Assembly (NCBI RefSeq): GCF_003032475.1
Contig: NZ_CP028369.1
Coordinates: 5,084,001-5,148,000, forward strand
Reading direction: 5' to 3'
Source of the DNA: Streptomyces sp. P3
GTDB lineage: Bacteria > Actinomycetota > Actinomycetes > Streptomycetales > Streptomycetaceae
Length of the DNA stretch: 64,000 bases
The position numbers and the translations under genes were made by a program. Positions within the stretch are counted from its first letter, which is position 1; each line of letters starts with the position of its first letter. A model generated the notes under the pieces. It worked only from the letters and a program-made list of their open reading frames with translations. It did not search any database and was not told the DNA's origin. Positions 1-8,454 of this stretch are shown one piece after another.

Positions 1-1027
1 GACAGTAGCGAGCCAGTTCGGCGCGCAGCGGCTCCAGCGCACCGTCCAGGCCGGCCGCCCAGCCGCCGACCACGACCAGCTCCGGGTCGAGCGCCAGCAC
101 CAGCGCGGCCACGTCGTGCACCAGCCGCTGGATGAAGCGGTCCACCGCCGCCCGGGCCCGCCGGTCGCCTCCCCGGGCTTGCGCGAACACCTTCGCGACG
201 GCCTGCTCGTCCAGCGGGTGCAGCGGCTCGTCCGTCGTGGACAGCAGCGTCTCCGGGGTCGCCTCACGGCCCAGCAGATGCAGTGCGCCGATCTCGCCGG
301 CCGCGCCGCCGTACCCGCGGTGCAGCCGCCCGCCGATCAGCGCGCCGGCCCCCGGGCTGAGCCCGGCCAGCACGAAGACGACGTCGTCGGACCCGGTGGC
401 CGAACCCTTCCAGTGCTCGGCGACGGCCGCCGCGTTGGCGTCGTTCTCCACCAGCACCGGGCACTTGAACGAACGGCTCAGCCGCTCGCCGAGGCGCAAC
501 CCCGTCCACTCGGGCAGCGCGGTACCCAGCCGCACCGTGCCGTCCGCCTCCACGATCCCGGGCGTGCCGACCCCGACCGCCCGCAGCGAACTGCGCGGGA
601 CGCTTGCCCGGCGCAGCAGTTCGGCGACGGCGTTGCGCAGCCGCTCCAGCCGTTCGTCCGGCGGGGCCGCCTCGTCGACGTCCCTGGCCTGGGAGCCCAG
701 CACGCGGCCGTCCAGATCGGACAGCAGCGCGGCCACTCGGTGGGACCCGATCTCCAGCCCCAGCAGATGCCCCGCCTCCGCCCGGAACCGGAACCGTCGT
801 GCGGGCCGCCCCTGCCGCCGGGCGACGCTCTCGTCCGCCGCCTTCTCGACGACGAGCCCCGCGGCGATCAGATCCTCGACGACTCCCTCCACCGTCGGCC
901 GGGACAGCCCGGTGACGCGGGTGATCTCCGTGAGCGTCGCGCAGTCCGCGGCACGCAGCGCGTGCAGCACCACCGCGGAATTGATCCTTCGCAGCAGCGA
1001 GGGGTCCCCGCCGGTCAGCCGCCCCAA
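1..1027 (-). CDS. ROK-family transcriptional regulator / sugar-kinase-like protein (3' end outside window)
   Basis: The gene enters from the left edge, so its C-terminus is missing. It starts at a TTG (1027) preceded by GGAAGGACG. The N-terminus is a winged helix-turn-helix (LLRRINSAVVLHAL, then LTEITRVTGLSRPTVEGVVE). The ROK domain follows, with GLEIGSHRVAALLSDLDG as the phosphate-binding segment, the sugar-site motif VENDANAAA and a glycine-rich stretch near GLSPGAGALIGG. HTH-containing ROK proteins usually repress sugar-uptake or catabolic genes. No transporter is visible here, so the inducer cannot be named. The Cys cluster of the ROK zinc site is not obvious in the visible part. Confidence 0.85.
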   Translation of the reverse strand, partial: MGRLTGGDPSLLRRINSAVVLHALRAADCATLTEITRVTGLSRPTVEGVVEDLIAAGLVVEKAADESVARRQGRPARRFRFRAEAGHLLGLEIGSHRVAALLSDLDGRVLGSQARDVDEAAPPDERLERLRNAVAELLRRASVPRSSLRAVGVGTPGIVEADGTVRLGTALPEWTGLRLGERLSRSFKCPVLVENDANAAAVAEHWKGSATGSDDVVFVLAGLSPGAGALIGGRLHRGYGGAAGEIGALHLLGREATPETLLSTTDEPLHPLDEQAVAKVFAQARGGDRRARAAVDRFIQRLVHDVAALVLALDPELVVVGGWAAGLDGALEPLRAELARYC

Positions 1028-1125
1028 CGTCCGTCCTTCCGGCTCGTGCGCGTGTTGGGCGGATCGTACTCGGCGCGGAGGATCCGGGCGAGGGTCCCCT
1101 CGGTACCGATGCGGCCACGCCCCGC

Positions 1126-1572
1126 TCAGCCCGGCGCCACGAATCCCGACTCGTACGCCGTGATCACCGCCTGCGTCCGGTCCCGCGCCCCCAGCTTCGC
1201 CAGCACCGCGCTCACATGCGACTTCACCGTCTCCGAGCCGACGAAGAGCCCGGCGGCGATCTCCGCGTTGGACAACCCGCGTGCCATCAGCCGCAACACC
1301 TCCGCCTCCCGGCCGGTCAGCCGGGCCCGCTCCAGCGTGTCCCGCGCCGCCCGGCTCGCGGCCCCGTCCCCGCCGGCGTACTCGGCGGCCAGCCGCCGCA
1401 CCGAGGCCGGGAACAACAGCGACTCGCCCTCGGCGACCAGGCGTACCGCGTGCACGATCTCGGCCGGCCGGGCCCGTTTCAACAGGAATCCGTCCGCGCC
1501 CGCGCGCAGCGCCTCGTAGACGTACTCGTCGTTCTCGAAGGTCGTCACGACGAGGATCTTCGCGGCAACGCC
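1126..1572 (-). pseudogene. Response regulator (NarL/LuxR type), 5' half missing
   Basis: The reverse strand encodes the second half of a NarL-type response regulator. Homology begins at AKILVVTTFENDEYVYEALR (receiver strand beta-4 onward), followed by ADGFLLKRA with the conserved Lys. A complete LuxR-type HTH (LTGREAEVLRLMARGLSNAE, ETVKSHVSAVLAKLG) runs to a TGA at 1126. The phosphoacceptor Asp and everything before it are absent. Upstream, the open frame runs into low-complexity sequence unlike a receiver domain. Homology stops at about 1560-1580, exactly where the opposite-strand permease fragment begins. If translated, it would give a receiver-less HTH. The cognate kinase is not present. 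Confidence 0.7.
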
Positions 1573-1725
1573 GCCGACCTTCTGCCGGACCGGGCCGGCC
1601 AGGTCATCCTGCACAGCAGGTGGGACGGCTTTCTGGGGCCGTGGACCGGGCTCGCGGTGACCGCCCTGTGGACGGCGGCGGCCGTCGCGGCAGGAGCGTG
1701 GCGGGTGCGGGCCCGGGACGCCTGA
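1572..1725 (+). pseudogene. ABC-2 type permease, only the C-terminal end left
   Basis: The plus-strand frame ending at TGA 1723-1725 reads ADLLPDRAGQVILHS, then GPWTGLAVTALW and a final hydrophobic segment ending in RVRARDA. This is the usual last transmembrane helix and charged tail of a Streptomyces ABC-2 permease. No start codon, other membrane helix or ATPase gene precedes it. Its 5' break coincides with the 5' break of the minus-strand response regulator, so one event probably truncated both. It is almost certainly non-functional. Confidence 0.55.
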
Positions 1726-2109
1726 GCGGGCCGGCGGGCCGACGGGCCGCCAATTGTCAGTGGGGGACGCTTTGCCGGATCTCGTGAACATCGCGCACGG
1801 TCCGGCCACAGTCGGCCTGCCGTGCCTCCGGGAGCTCCCCGCGGCGGGGTATCGCGTGGCGGAACTGCAGACCGCGCCGACTTCCACGGTGACGACGATC
1901 GCAGCGCGTGGGAGGAGGCGGAGGAGCAGTACGGGGCCGACCGGGGACGGGCTCACGGAGCGGCTGACCGGCCACTGGCCGCCGCCGTACCTCGTCAGTC
2001 TCGCGAGCACTCCGGAGCGCTCCACGGACGGCGAGGAGATGCCCGAGGGCCACCGGCTCCTCCTCGCCGAGGGGGGCGACCCGCCCCGACGGCCGTCAGG
2101 CCTCCGCCG
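1726..2109. other. Intergenic stretch with a possible decayed gene
   Basis: No intact gene is recognisable in these 384 bases. On the plus strand, about 1876-1935 reads DFHGDDDRSAWEEAEEQYG with coding-like codons. A one-base shift near 1936-1942 (an extra G in CGGGGACGG) continues as LTERLTGHWPPPYLVSLAST and PERSTDGEEMPEGHRLLLAE to about 2080, with nearly every third base G or C. This suggests a frameshifted remnant of a small hypothetical gene without a clear start or stop. The family is not recognised. Confidence 0.3.
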
Positions 2110-2598
2110 TCAGTTCTGCGCCGCCAGCCGCAGCCGCGCGAACTCCTGCGCCATCGTCGCGGCGGTCCAGTGCGCGTTGAGACCGCTGGGGTTGGGCAGC
2201 ACCCACACGCGGGTGTCGCCGATGCGCCGCTCCTGCGGGCCCACCACGGCCCTGCGGTCGTCGAACGCCGCCCGGTACGCGGTCACGCCCACCACGGCCA
2301 GCCACCGGGGTCCGCGCCGTGTCACCTTGTCCGCGAGCAGCCGCCCGCCGTCCCGGTACTCCTGCGCCGTGAGCTCGTCGGCCCGGGCGGTCGCCCGCGC
2401 CACCACGTTGGTGATGCCCAGCCCGTGGGCGAGCAGCTCCTCCTGCTCCGCCGGCTTCAGCAGCCGCGGAGTGAATCCGGACAGGTGGAGCACCGGCCAG
2501 AAGCGGTTGCCCGGGCGGGCGAAGTGGTGGCCGGTGGCCGCCGTCATCAGACCCGGGTTGATGCCGCAGAACAGCACGCGGAGACCGTCCGCGATCAC
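2110..2598 (-). CDS. mug: G/U mismatch-specific uracil-DNA glycosylase (Mug/TDG family)
   Basis: The protein removes uracil or thymine mispaired with guanine in base-excision repair. The catalytic motif GINPGL (the Asn activates water) lies near the N-terminus in LRVLFCGINPGL. The second signature, LPNPSGLNAHW, lies near the C-terminus. At 162 residues from the GTG at 2598 it matches the length of E. coli Mug (168). An in-frame CTG at 2655 overlaps the purB stop codon and would add 19 residues (TRFTQAELEAARDRLVPD). That extension is plausible because many actinobacterial homologues have it. The gene follows purB on the same strand and is probably co-transcribed. Confidence 0.93.
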   Translation of the reverse strand: MIADGLRVLFCGINPGLMTAATGHHFARPGNRFWPVLHLSGFTPRLLKPAEQEELLAHGLGITNVVARATARADELTAQEYRDGGRLLADKVTRRGPRWLAVVGVTAYRAAFDDRRAVVGPQERRIGDTRVWVLPNPSGLNAHWTAATMAQEFARLRLAAQN

Positions 2599-2651
2599 GT
2601 CCGGTACGAGACGGTCGCGGGCGGCCTCCAGCTCGGCCTGGGTGAAGCGCG

Positions 2652-4097
2652 TCAGAGGATCGCCCCGGGCGTGTAACCGGCTGCCTCCGGCCGCTGCTTC
2701 ACGATCTCCTCGATCCGGCCCACGACCGTGGCCACCTGGGCCGCCGCGGCGCCCGTGAACGACAGCTTGTCGGCCATGAGCGCGTCCAGCTGGGCGCGGT
2801 CCAGCGGCAGGCGCTCGTCGGCGGCCAGCTTGTCCAGCAGCTCGTTGCGCTCGGTGCCGCGCTCGCGCATCGCCAGCGCGGAGGCCACGGCGTTCTCCTT
2901 GATCGCCTCGTGCGCCACCTCACGGCCGACGCCCCCGCGCACCGCGCCCATCAGGACCTTCGTGGTGGCGAGGAACGGCAGGTAGCGGTCGAGCTCCCGT
3001 GCGACGACGGCCGGGAACGCGCCGAACTCGTCGAGCACCGTCAGGAAGGTCTCCAGCAGGCCGTCCAGCGCGAAGAACGCGTCCGGCAGCGCGATCCGGC
3101 GCACCACCGAGCAGGACACGTCGCCCTCGTTCCACTGGTCGCCCGCCAGCTCGCCGGTCATCGACGCGTAGCCGCGCAGGATGACCATCAGGCCGTTGAC
3201 GCGCTCGCAGGAGCGGGTGTTCATCTTGTGCGGCATGGCGGAGGAGCCGACCTGGCCCGGCTTGAAGCCCTCGGTCACCAGCTCGTGCCCGGCCATCAGC
3301 CGGATGGTCTTCGCCAGCGAGGAGGGGGCCGCCGCGAGCTGCACCAGCGCGGTCACGACCTCGTAGTCCAGCGAGCGCGGGTAGACCTGGCCGACGGAGG
3401 TGAAGGCCTGCGAGAAGCCCAGGTGGCCGGCGATCCGGTCCTCCAGCTCGGCCAGCTTCGCGGCGTCGCCGCCGAGCAGGTCCAGCATGTCCTGGGCGGT
3501 GCCGACCGGGCCCTTGATGCCCCGCAGCGGGTAGCGCTCGAGCAGTTCCTCGACCCGGCCGTACGCCACGAGCAGTTCGTCGGCGGCGGTCGCGAACCGC
3601 TTGCCGAGCGTGGTGGCCTGCGCGGCCACGTTGTGCGAGCGGCCGGCCACGACCAGCTCGCCGTACTCGGCGGCCAGCTTGCCCAGCCGGGCGAGGACGG
3701 CCACCGTGCGGTCGCGGACCAGCTCGAGCGACAGGCGGATCTGGAGCTGCTCGACGTTCTCCGTGAGGTCGCGGGACGTCATGCCCTTGTGGACCTGCTC
3801 GTGCCCGGCGAGGTCGTTGAACTCCTCGATGCGGGCCTTCACGTCGTGGCGCGTGACCTTCTCGCGCTCGGCGATCGAAGCCAGGTCGACGGTGTCGAGG
3901 ACACGCTCGTAGTCGGTGATCGCCGTGGCCGGCACCTCGATCCCGAGGTCCTTCTGGGCCTTCAGCACGGCGAGCCAGAGCTGACGCTCCAGCTTCACCT
4001 TGTGCTCGGGGGACCAGAGCGTGGCGAGCTCGGCGGAGGCGTAGCGTCCGGCGAGGACGTTGGGGATGCGGGGCTTGGCGGCGGCAGCGGAAGTCAC
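2652..4097 (-). CDS. purB: Adenylosuccinate lyase
   Basis: PurB cleaves SAICAR to AICAR plus fumarate, and adenylosuccinate to AMP plus fumarate, in purine synthesis. The 481-residue protein carries the fumarase/aspartase superfamily signature in the form SSAMPHKMNTRSCERVNGL, with the flexible catalytic-loop Ser in SSAMPHK. It also has GMTSRDLTEN in the substrate site and RSHNVAAQATTLGKRFA. Translation starts at a GTG (4097) followed by TSAAAAKPRIPNV. The length fits the longer actinobacterial PurB type. It stands alone except for mug immediately downstream. Confidence 0.96.
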   Translation of the reverse strand: MTSAAAAKPRIPNVLAGRYASAELATLWSPEHKVKLERQLWLAVLKAQKDLGIEVPATAITDYERVLDTVDLASIAEREKVTRHDVKARIEEFNDLAGHEQVHKGMTSRDLTENVEQLQIRLSLELVRDRTVAVLARLGKLAAEYGELVVAGRSHNVAAQATTLGKRFATAADELLVAYGRVEELLERYPLRGIKGPVGTAQDMLDLLGGDAAKLAELEDRIAGHLGFSQAFTSVGQVYPRSLDYEVVTALVQLAAAPSSLAKTIRLMAGHELVTEGFKPGQVGSSAMPHKMNTRSCERVNGLMVILRGYASMTGELAGDQWNEGDVSCSVVRRIALPDAFFALDGLLETFLTVLDEFGAFPAVVARELDRYLPFLATTKVLMGAVRGGVGREVAHEAIKENAVASALAMRERGTERNELLDKLAADERLPLDRAQLDALMADKLSFTGAAAAQVATVVGRIEEIVKQRPEAAGYTPGAIL

Positions 4098-4245
4098 GTG
4101 GAGGGATTCTACTGGCGCTTCGTGCAGGTCGGCGCAGCGGTCCGGTTCGGCGGAACCTACGAGACCGGCGTCACCCCGCGCGCGGACCGGTGCCTGCCGC
4201 CCGCGTGGACCGGCGTCACCCCTGGTGCGGGCAGGTGTCCTCCGG

Positions 4246-5031
4246 CTACGCCTGGCTCTCGTACGGAAGCAGGTCGGGGCGCTTGGGCGGCAGCCCGTCC
4301 CCGGAGGACCGGCCCGTCAGTCGGCGGCCTATCCACGGCAGCAGGTACTGCCGGGCGAACCGCGCGTCCGCGACACGCCGGGCGGCCCAGCCCGGGGGCA
4401 GGGTGGCCGGCATCGGCAGGTGCCAGTCGGCGTCCTCGGCCTCGTGCCCGAGGGTCTGCCAGACCGCCTCGGCGACCCTGCGGTGGCCCTCCGCCGTCAG
4501 GTGCAGCCGGTCGACGTCCCACATGCGCGGATCGCCGAGCGAGGGAGCGCCGTACAGGTCGGCGACGAGCGCGCCGTGCCGCTCCGCCAGCTCCTCGACG
4601 CACACGAACAGCTCCTCCATGCGCGGCCGGAACCGCTCCAGGACAGGTCCCTGGCGGCCCGGGCTGCGCATCAGCACGAGCTGCTTGCAGGACGGGGCCA
4701 GCCGCTCCACCGCCTCGGTCAGCAGGCCCTTGACCCGGCCCATGTCGCACTTGGGGCGCAGGGTGTCGTTGAGGCCGCCGACCAGGGTGATCACGTCGGC
4801 GCCCATCGCGGCGGCCACCGGCACCTGTTCCTCGACGATCTGCCCGATCAGCTTGCCGCGCACCGCGAGGTTGGCGTACCGGAAGCCGGGGGTTCGGGCC
4901 GCCATCCGCGCGGCGAGGAGGTCGGCCCAGCCTCGGTAGGAGCCGTCGGGCAGGAGATCCGACATGCCCTCGGTGAAGGAGTCGCCGACGGCGACCAGGC
5001 TGGAGTACGGGGGAATCGTGTTCGTCTGCAT
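4246..5031 (-). CDS. SGNH/GDSL-type hydrolase, cytoplasmic
   Basis: A 261-residue SGNH-fold esterase/lipase-like protein. Block I is VAVGDSFTEGMSD (nucleophile Ser in GDSFTEG), block II contains the Gly of NLAVRGKLIGQ, block III is GGLNDTL (oxyanion Asn), and block V is DRLHLTAEGHRRV (catalytic Asp and His). There is no signal peptide or membrane segment, so it probably acts in the cytoplasm. Substrate cannot be deduced; relatives hydrolyse acyl esters or acetylated sugars. It starts at an ATG (5031) and is separated from its neighbours. Confidence 0.88.
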   Translation of the reverse strand: MQTNTIPPYSSLVAVGDSFTEGMSDLLPDGSYRGWADLLAARMAARTPGFRYANLAVRGKLIGQIVEEQVPVAAAMGADVITLVGGLNDTLRPKCDMGRVKGLLTEAVERLAPSCKQLVLMRSPGRQGPVLERFRPRMEELFVCVEELAERHGALVADLYGAPSLGDPRMWDVDRLHLTAEGHRRVAEAVWQTLGHEAEDADWHLPMPATLPPGWAARRVADARFARQYLLPWIGRRLTGRSSGDGLPPKRPDLLPYESQA

Positions 5032-5335
5032 GGCGACACCGATGGTAGCCCGAGTCTCATACCCGTCGGTCGGTCGGAGGCCGGTCCCGGTGGCCGATCC
5101 CCGGACGTCGGCCGTCCGAGGCCGGTCTCCCGCGGTCAGGTCGCCGATCGGGGGCGGTCCGCCTCCGGCCCCGGCGGCACAGGCTTGCCCGGGACTTCGG
5201 CCCTCTGGGGAAGCCAGCCTTTGTGCCCCCGGGCGCCGGCCCCGTGGTCCTGGAGCGGCCGCCCGCCGTACGCCCAGGATCCGGTACCGGCCCGTCCGCC
5301 CGTCCGTCCCGGTGCCGCGATCACCCGACGGACGG
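5032..5335. other. Noncoding interval
   Basis: About 300 bases lie between two minus-strand genes. The sequence is GC-rich with loosely repeated GGCCGGTC/CGATC blocks around 5085-5160. I see no coding-like frame and no clear hairpin terminator. Confidence 0.4.
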
Positions 5336-6349
5336 TCACGTCCGCTGTCCGAACAGCTCCTGGAGCACGTCCTCCATGGTGACCAGACCGGCCAGCCTGC
5401 CGTCGGATCCGAGCACGGCCGCCAGATGGGTCCGGCTGCCCCGCATCGCGGTGAGGACGTCGTCCAGCGGCGTCGCCTCCCGTACCCGCGCGATGGGCCG
5501 CATGTCCCGCAGCCCGAACGCCCGGTCCCGCGGCGAGGCGTCCAGCGCGTCCTTCACATGCAGGTAGCCGACGATCCGGCGCCCCTCGTCGACCACGGGG
5601 AATCGGGAGAACCCGGATTCCGCCGCCAGCTGCTCCAGCCCCTCCGGAGTGACGCCCACGCGCGCGTAGACGACGCGTTCCAGAGGCAGGACGACGTCCC
5701 GCACCGGGCGGCGGCCCAGTTCCAGGGCGTCGTGCAGACGTTCCTGGGCGCGGTCGTCGATGAGGCCCGCCTCGCCCGCGTCCCGGACGATCTGTGCCAG
5801 CTCCGCGTCCGAGAAGGTCGCGGTGACCTCGTTCTTCGTCTCGATCCGCAGCAGCTTCAGCAGCCCGTTGGCGAAGGCGTTGATCGCGAAGATGACCGGC
5901 CGCAGCGCGCGGGCGAGCGTGACCAGCGGCGGCCCCAGCAGCAGGGCGCTGCGCACCGGCTCGGCGAGCGCGATGTTCTTCGGCACCATCTCGCCGAGCA
6001 GCATGTGCAGATAGGTGGCTGCGGCCAGCGCGATCACGAAGGAGACCGCGTGTCCGGCGCTCTCGGGCACGCCGACCGCGTGGAACACCGGCTCCAGCAG
6101 GTGCGCGATGGCCGGCTCGGCGACCACGCCGAGGACCAGCGTGCACAGCGTGATGCCGAGCTGCGCAGCGGCCATCAGCGCGGACACGTGCTCCAGACCC
6201 CACAGCACGCTGCGCCCGCGCCGGTCGCGCTGCTCGGCGTACGGCTCGATCTGGGAGCGGCGGACCGAGATCAGCGCGAACTCGGCGCCCACGAAGAACG
6301 CGTTGACGACGAGGGTCGCCAGCCCGATGAGCAACTGGACGGCGGTCAC
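5336..6349 (-). CDS. CNNM/CorC-HlyC family membrane protein (DUF21 plus CBS), second of the pair
   Basis: This is a 337-residue integral membrane protein of the CNNM/hemolysin-C group, linked elsewhere to Mg2+/Co2+ transport or homeostasis. The N-terminal DUF21 membrane domain begins VQLLIGLATLVVNAFFVGAE and has later helices around AQLGITLCTLVLGV and YLHMLLGEMVPKN. Two CBS motifs follow (RDVVLPLERVVYARV..., DVLTAMRGSRTHLAAVLGSD). It lacks the extra C-terminal CorC_HlyC domain of its partner. The GTG start at 6349 overlaps the partner's TGA by four bases (GTGA), so the two are translationally coupled and may form a heteromer. Confidence 0.9.
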   Translation of the reverse strand: MTAVQLLIGLATLVVNAFFVGAEFALISVRRSQIEPYAEQRDRRGRSVLWGLEHVSALMAAAQLGITLCTLVLGVVAEPAIAHLLEPVFHAVGVPESAGHAVSFVIALAAATYLHMLLGEMVPKNIALAEPVRSALLLGPPLVTLARALRPVIFAINAFANGLLKLLRIETKNEVTATFSDAELAQIVRDAGEAGLIDDRAQERLHDALELGRRPVRDVVLPLERVVYARVGVTPEGLEQLAAESGFSRFPVVDEGRRIVGYLHVKDALDASPRDRAFGLRDMRPIARVREATPLDDVLTAMRGSRTHLAAVLGSDGRLAGLVTMEDVLQELFGQRT

Positions 6350-7680
6350 TGTTCGGTCCCTTCCACGCGGGTGTCGGCGAGCGGGGCGTGCAGCAGCACG
6401 CGCGCGGCCCGGCGGCCGGAGGCGTCCACCACGTCCATCCGCCAGCCGGCGACCTCGACGGTGTCGCCGACGGCCGGTATCCGGCCCAGCTCGGTGGCGA
6501 CGAGCCCGGCCAGCGTCTCGTACGGTCCCTCGGGCACGTGCAGGCCGACGCGCGCGAGCTGGTCGGTGCGGGCGGCGCCGTCGGCCGAGTAGAGGGCGCG
6601 GCCGTCGTCGTCGGTGCCCGCGTGCGCCAGTTCCGGCGTCTCGTGCGGGTCGTGTTCGTCGCGGACCTCGCCGACGACCTCCTCCACGATGTCCTCCAGC
6701 GTCGCCACGCCCGCGGTGCCGCCGTACTCGTCGATGACCACGGCCATCGTCCGCTTGCCGGACAACCGGTCCAGCAGCCGGTCCACGGTGAGCGACTCGG
6801 GGACGAGGAGGGGGTCGCGCATGATCTCGGCGACGGGCACGCGCGCGCGTCGCCCGGCGGGCACCGCCAGCGCGTCCTTGATGTGCGCGGTCCCGACCAC
6901 GGAGTCGAGGTTCCCGCGGTACACGGGGAACCGGGACAGACCCGTCGCCCGGGTCGCGTTGGCCACGTCCTCGCAGGTCGCCGTCGCGTCGAGGGCGATG
7001 ACCTGCACGCGCGGCGTCATCACGTTCTCCGCCATGAGGTCGGCCAGGTTCAGCGTCCGCACGAACAGCTCCGCGGTGTCCGCCTCCAGGGCGCCCTCCC
7101 GCGCGGAGTGCCGGGCCAGGGCCGCGAGCTCCTGGGGACCGCGGGCGGCGGCGAGTTCCTCGGTAGGTTCCACGCCGAAGCGGCGCACGATCCGGTTCGC
7201 GGTGTCGTTGAGGTGGCTGATGAAGGGCCGGAAGGCGGCGCTGAACCAGCGCTGCGCGTTGCCCACGCTCTTGGCCACCGTCAGCGGGGAGGAGATCGCC
7301 CAGTTCTTCGGCACCAGCTCGCCGACGACCATGAGGAACACGGTCGACAGGGCCGTGCCCAGCACCAGCGCGACGGAGCTCGACGTGGAGCGGGACAGAC
7401 CGAGCGATTCCAGCGGCCCGGCGATCAGCCGGGCGATCGACGGCTCGGACAGCATGCCGACCACCAGGTTGGTGACGGTGATGCCGAGCTGGGCGCCGGA
7501 GAGCTGGAAGGTGAGGTTGCGCACCGCCTTCAGCGCCCCGGCGGCGCCGCGTTCGCCGCGCTCCACCGCCCGCTCCAGCTCGCTGCGCTCGACCGTGGTC
7601 AACGAGAACTCGGCGGCGACGAAGGCGCCGCACGCGAACGACAGCAGGATCGCCACCAGGAGCAGCAGCACTTCGGTCAT
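6346..7680 (-). CDS. CNNM/CorC-HlyC family membrane protein, first of the pair
   Basis: A 444-residue membrane protein with an N-terminal DUF21 domain: first helix VLLLLVAILLSFACGAFVAA, then EFSLTTVERSELERA and the conserved VVGELVPKNWAIS. The CBS pair follows (ENVMTPRVQVIALD..., EIMRDPLLVPESLTVDRLLD) with the GGTAGVATLEDIVEEVVGEV signature, and a C-terminal CorC_HlyC domain (residues ~360-430). The family is tied to divalent cation efflux or homeostasis; transport was not proven for most bacterial members. ATG at 7680 has a strong GGAGGAG upstream. It is coupled to the downstream paralogue by a four-base overlap. Confidence 0.92.
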   Translation of the reverse strand: MTEVLLLLVAILLSFACGAFVAAEFSLTTVERSELERAVERGERGAAGALKAVRNLTFQLSGAQLGITVTNLVVGMLSEPSIARLIAGPLESLGLSRSTSSSVALVLGTALSTVFLMVVGELVPKNWAISSPLTVAKSVGNAQRWFSAAFRPFISHLNDTANRIVRRFGVEPTEELAAARGPQELAALARHSAREGALEADTAELFVRTLNLADLMAENVMTPRVQVIALDATATCEDVANATRATGLSRFPVYRGNLDSVVGTAHIKDALAVPAGRRARVPVAEIMRDPLLVPESLTVDRLLDRLSGKRTMAVVIDEYGGTAGVATLEDIVEEVVGEVRDEHDPHETPELAHAGTDDDGRALYSADGAARTDQLARVGLHVPEGPYETLAGLVATELGRIPAVGDTVEVAGWRMDVVDASGRRAARVLLHAPLADTRVEGTEQ

Positions 7681-7916
7681 CGGGTCTCCTCCGTCCCAGG
7701 ATCGGGCAGGGCGGGACGGAACGCGCGAGGACGCAGCGCGCGACGGCGGGCGCGGGGACGCGTGCGGGTTCCGGAGCGTGCACGGGAACGTGTGCGGGGA
7801 GGCTCGCCCATGGGCGGACGCTCACACCTTTCATGAGGTCGTCGGGGGCCGCGCGGGTGATCCGCACGACCCCCCAAGAGTAAAGGATGGGCAAAGCGGT
7901 CTGGGTGGGCTCCGGG

Positions 7917-8378
7917 TCAGCCGGAGAGCGGCTTGACCCAGCGCCGCCACTTCTCCTCGGGCGCGTACCCCGCGGCGCGCCAGGCATGATGCGCCGTCTC
8001 GTTGCGGGTGAGCACCATCGCGTTCCCGCGCCGCCCGCCCAGCCGCACGAACCGCTCCTCCGCGGCCGCGAGCAGGGCCGCGCCGATGCCCCGACGCCGG
8101 CGCTCCGGGTGCACCGCCAGCCGGTACAGATGACACCGCCACCCGTCGAACCCGGCGATCACCGTGCCGACCAGTTCGACGCCCGGCGCACCGACTTGTT
8201 CGGCGCACTCCTCGACGTCCTGCTCGGCGAGGATCAGCGCCTCGGGATCGCGGGCGACGAGCCGTTCCACCCCGCTGCGGTCGTCGCTGATGCTCGTGCC
8301 CTCGGCGGCGGTCTTCCAGAAGGCCAGCACGGCATCGAGGTCCTCGGGCGTCGCCGCCCGTATACGCAGATCAGACAT
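7917..8378 (-). CDS. GNAT family N-acetyltransferase
   Basis: A 153-residue single-domain acetyltransferase. The acetyl-CoA binding motif A is clear in HLYRLAVHPERRRRGIGAAL (R/Q-x-x-G-x-G/A type loop RRRGIG). The fold begins with IRAATPEDLDAVLAFW, and the family-typical N-A...A-W-R-A-A-G-Y element is present near the end. The acceptor substrate is unknown. The gene is monocistronic, with gaps on both sides. Confidence 0.9.
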   Translation of the reverse strand: MSDLRIRAATPEDLDAVLAFWKTAAEGTSISDDRSGVERLVARDPEALILAEQDVEECAEQVGAPGVELVGTVIAGFDGWRCHLYRLAVHPERRRRGIGAALLAAAEERFVRLGGRRGNAMVLTRNETAHHAWRAAGYAPEEKWRRWVKPLSG

Positions 8379-8454
8379 ACGGCGATCCCATCACGGGCGA
8401 CGCGCCCGGACCCGGAATTCCAGGATCCGGACGCACCCCGGGCGGCCCGCCGCG

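Noticed and set aside
116..1519. Long plus-strand open frame over the ROK and response-regulator region
   Set aside because: Arg/Pro/Gln-rich composition and no family motif; it is the antisense shadow of real minus-strand genes.
5336..7987. An 883-codon minus-strand frame suggesting a fused large protein
   Set aside because: Only its last 337 codons match a family (CNNM); the earlier part is out of frame with the well-supported upstream CNNM gene.
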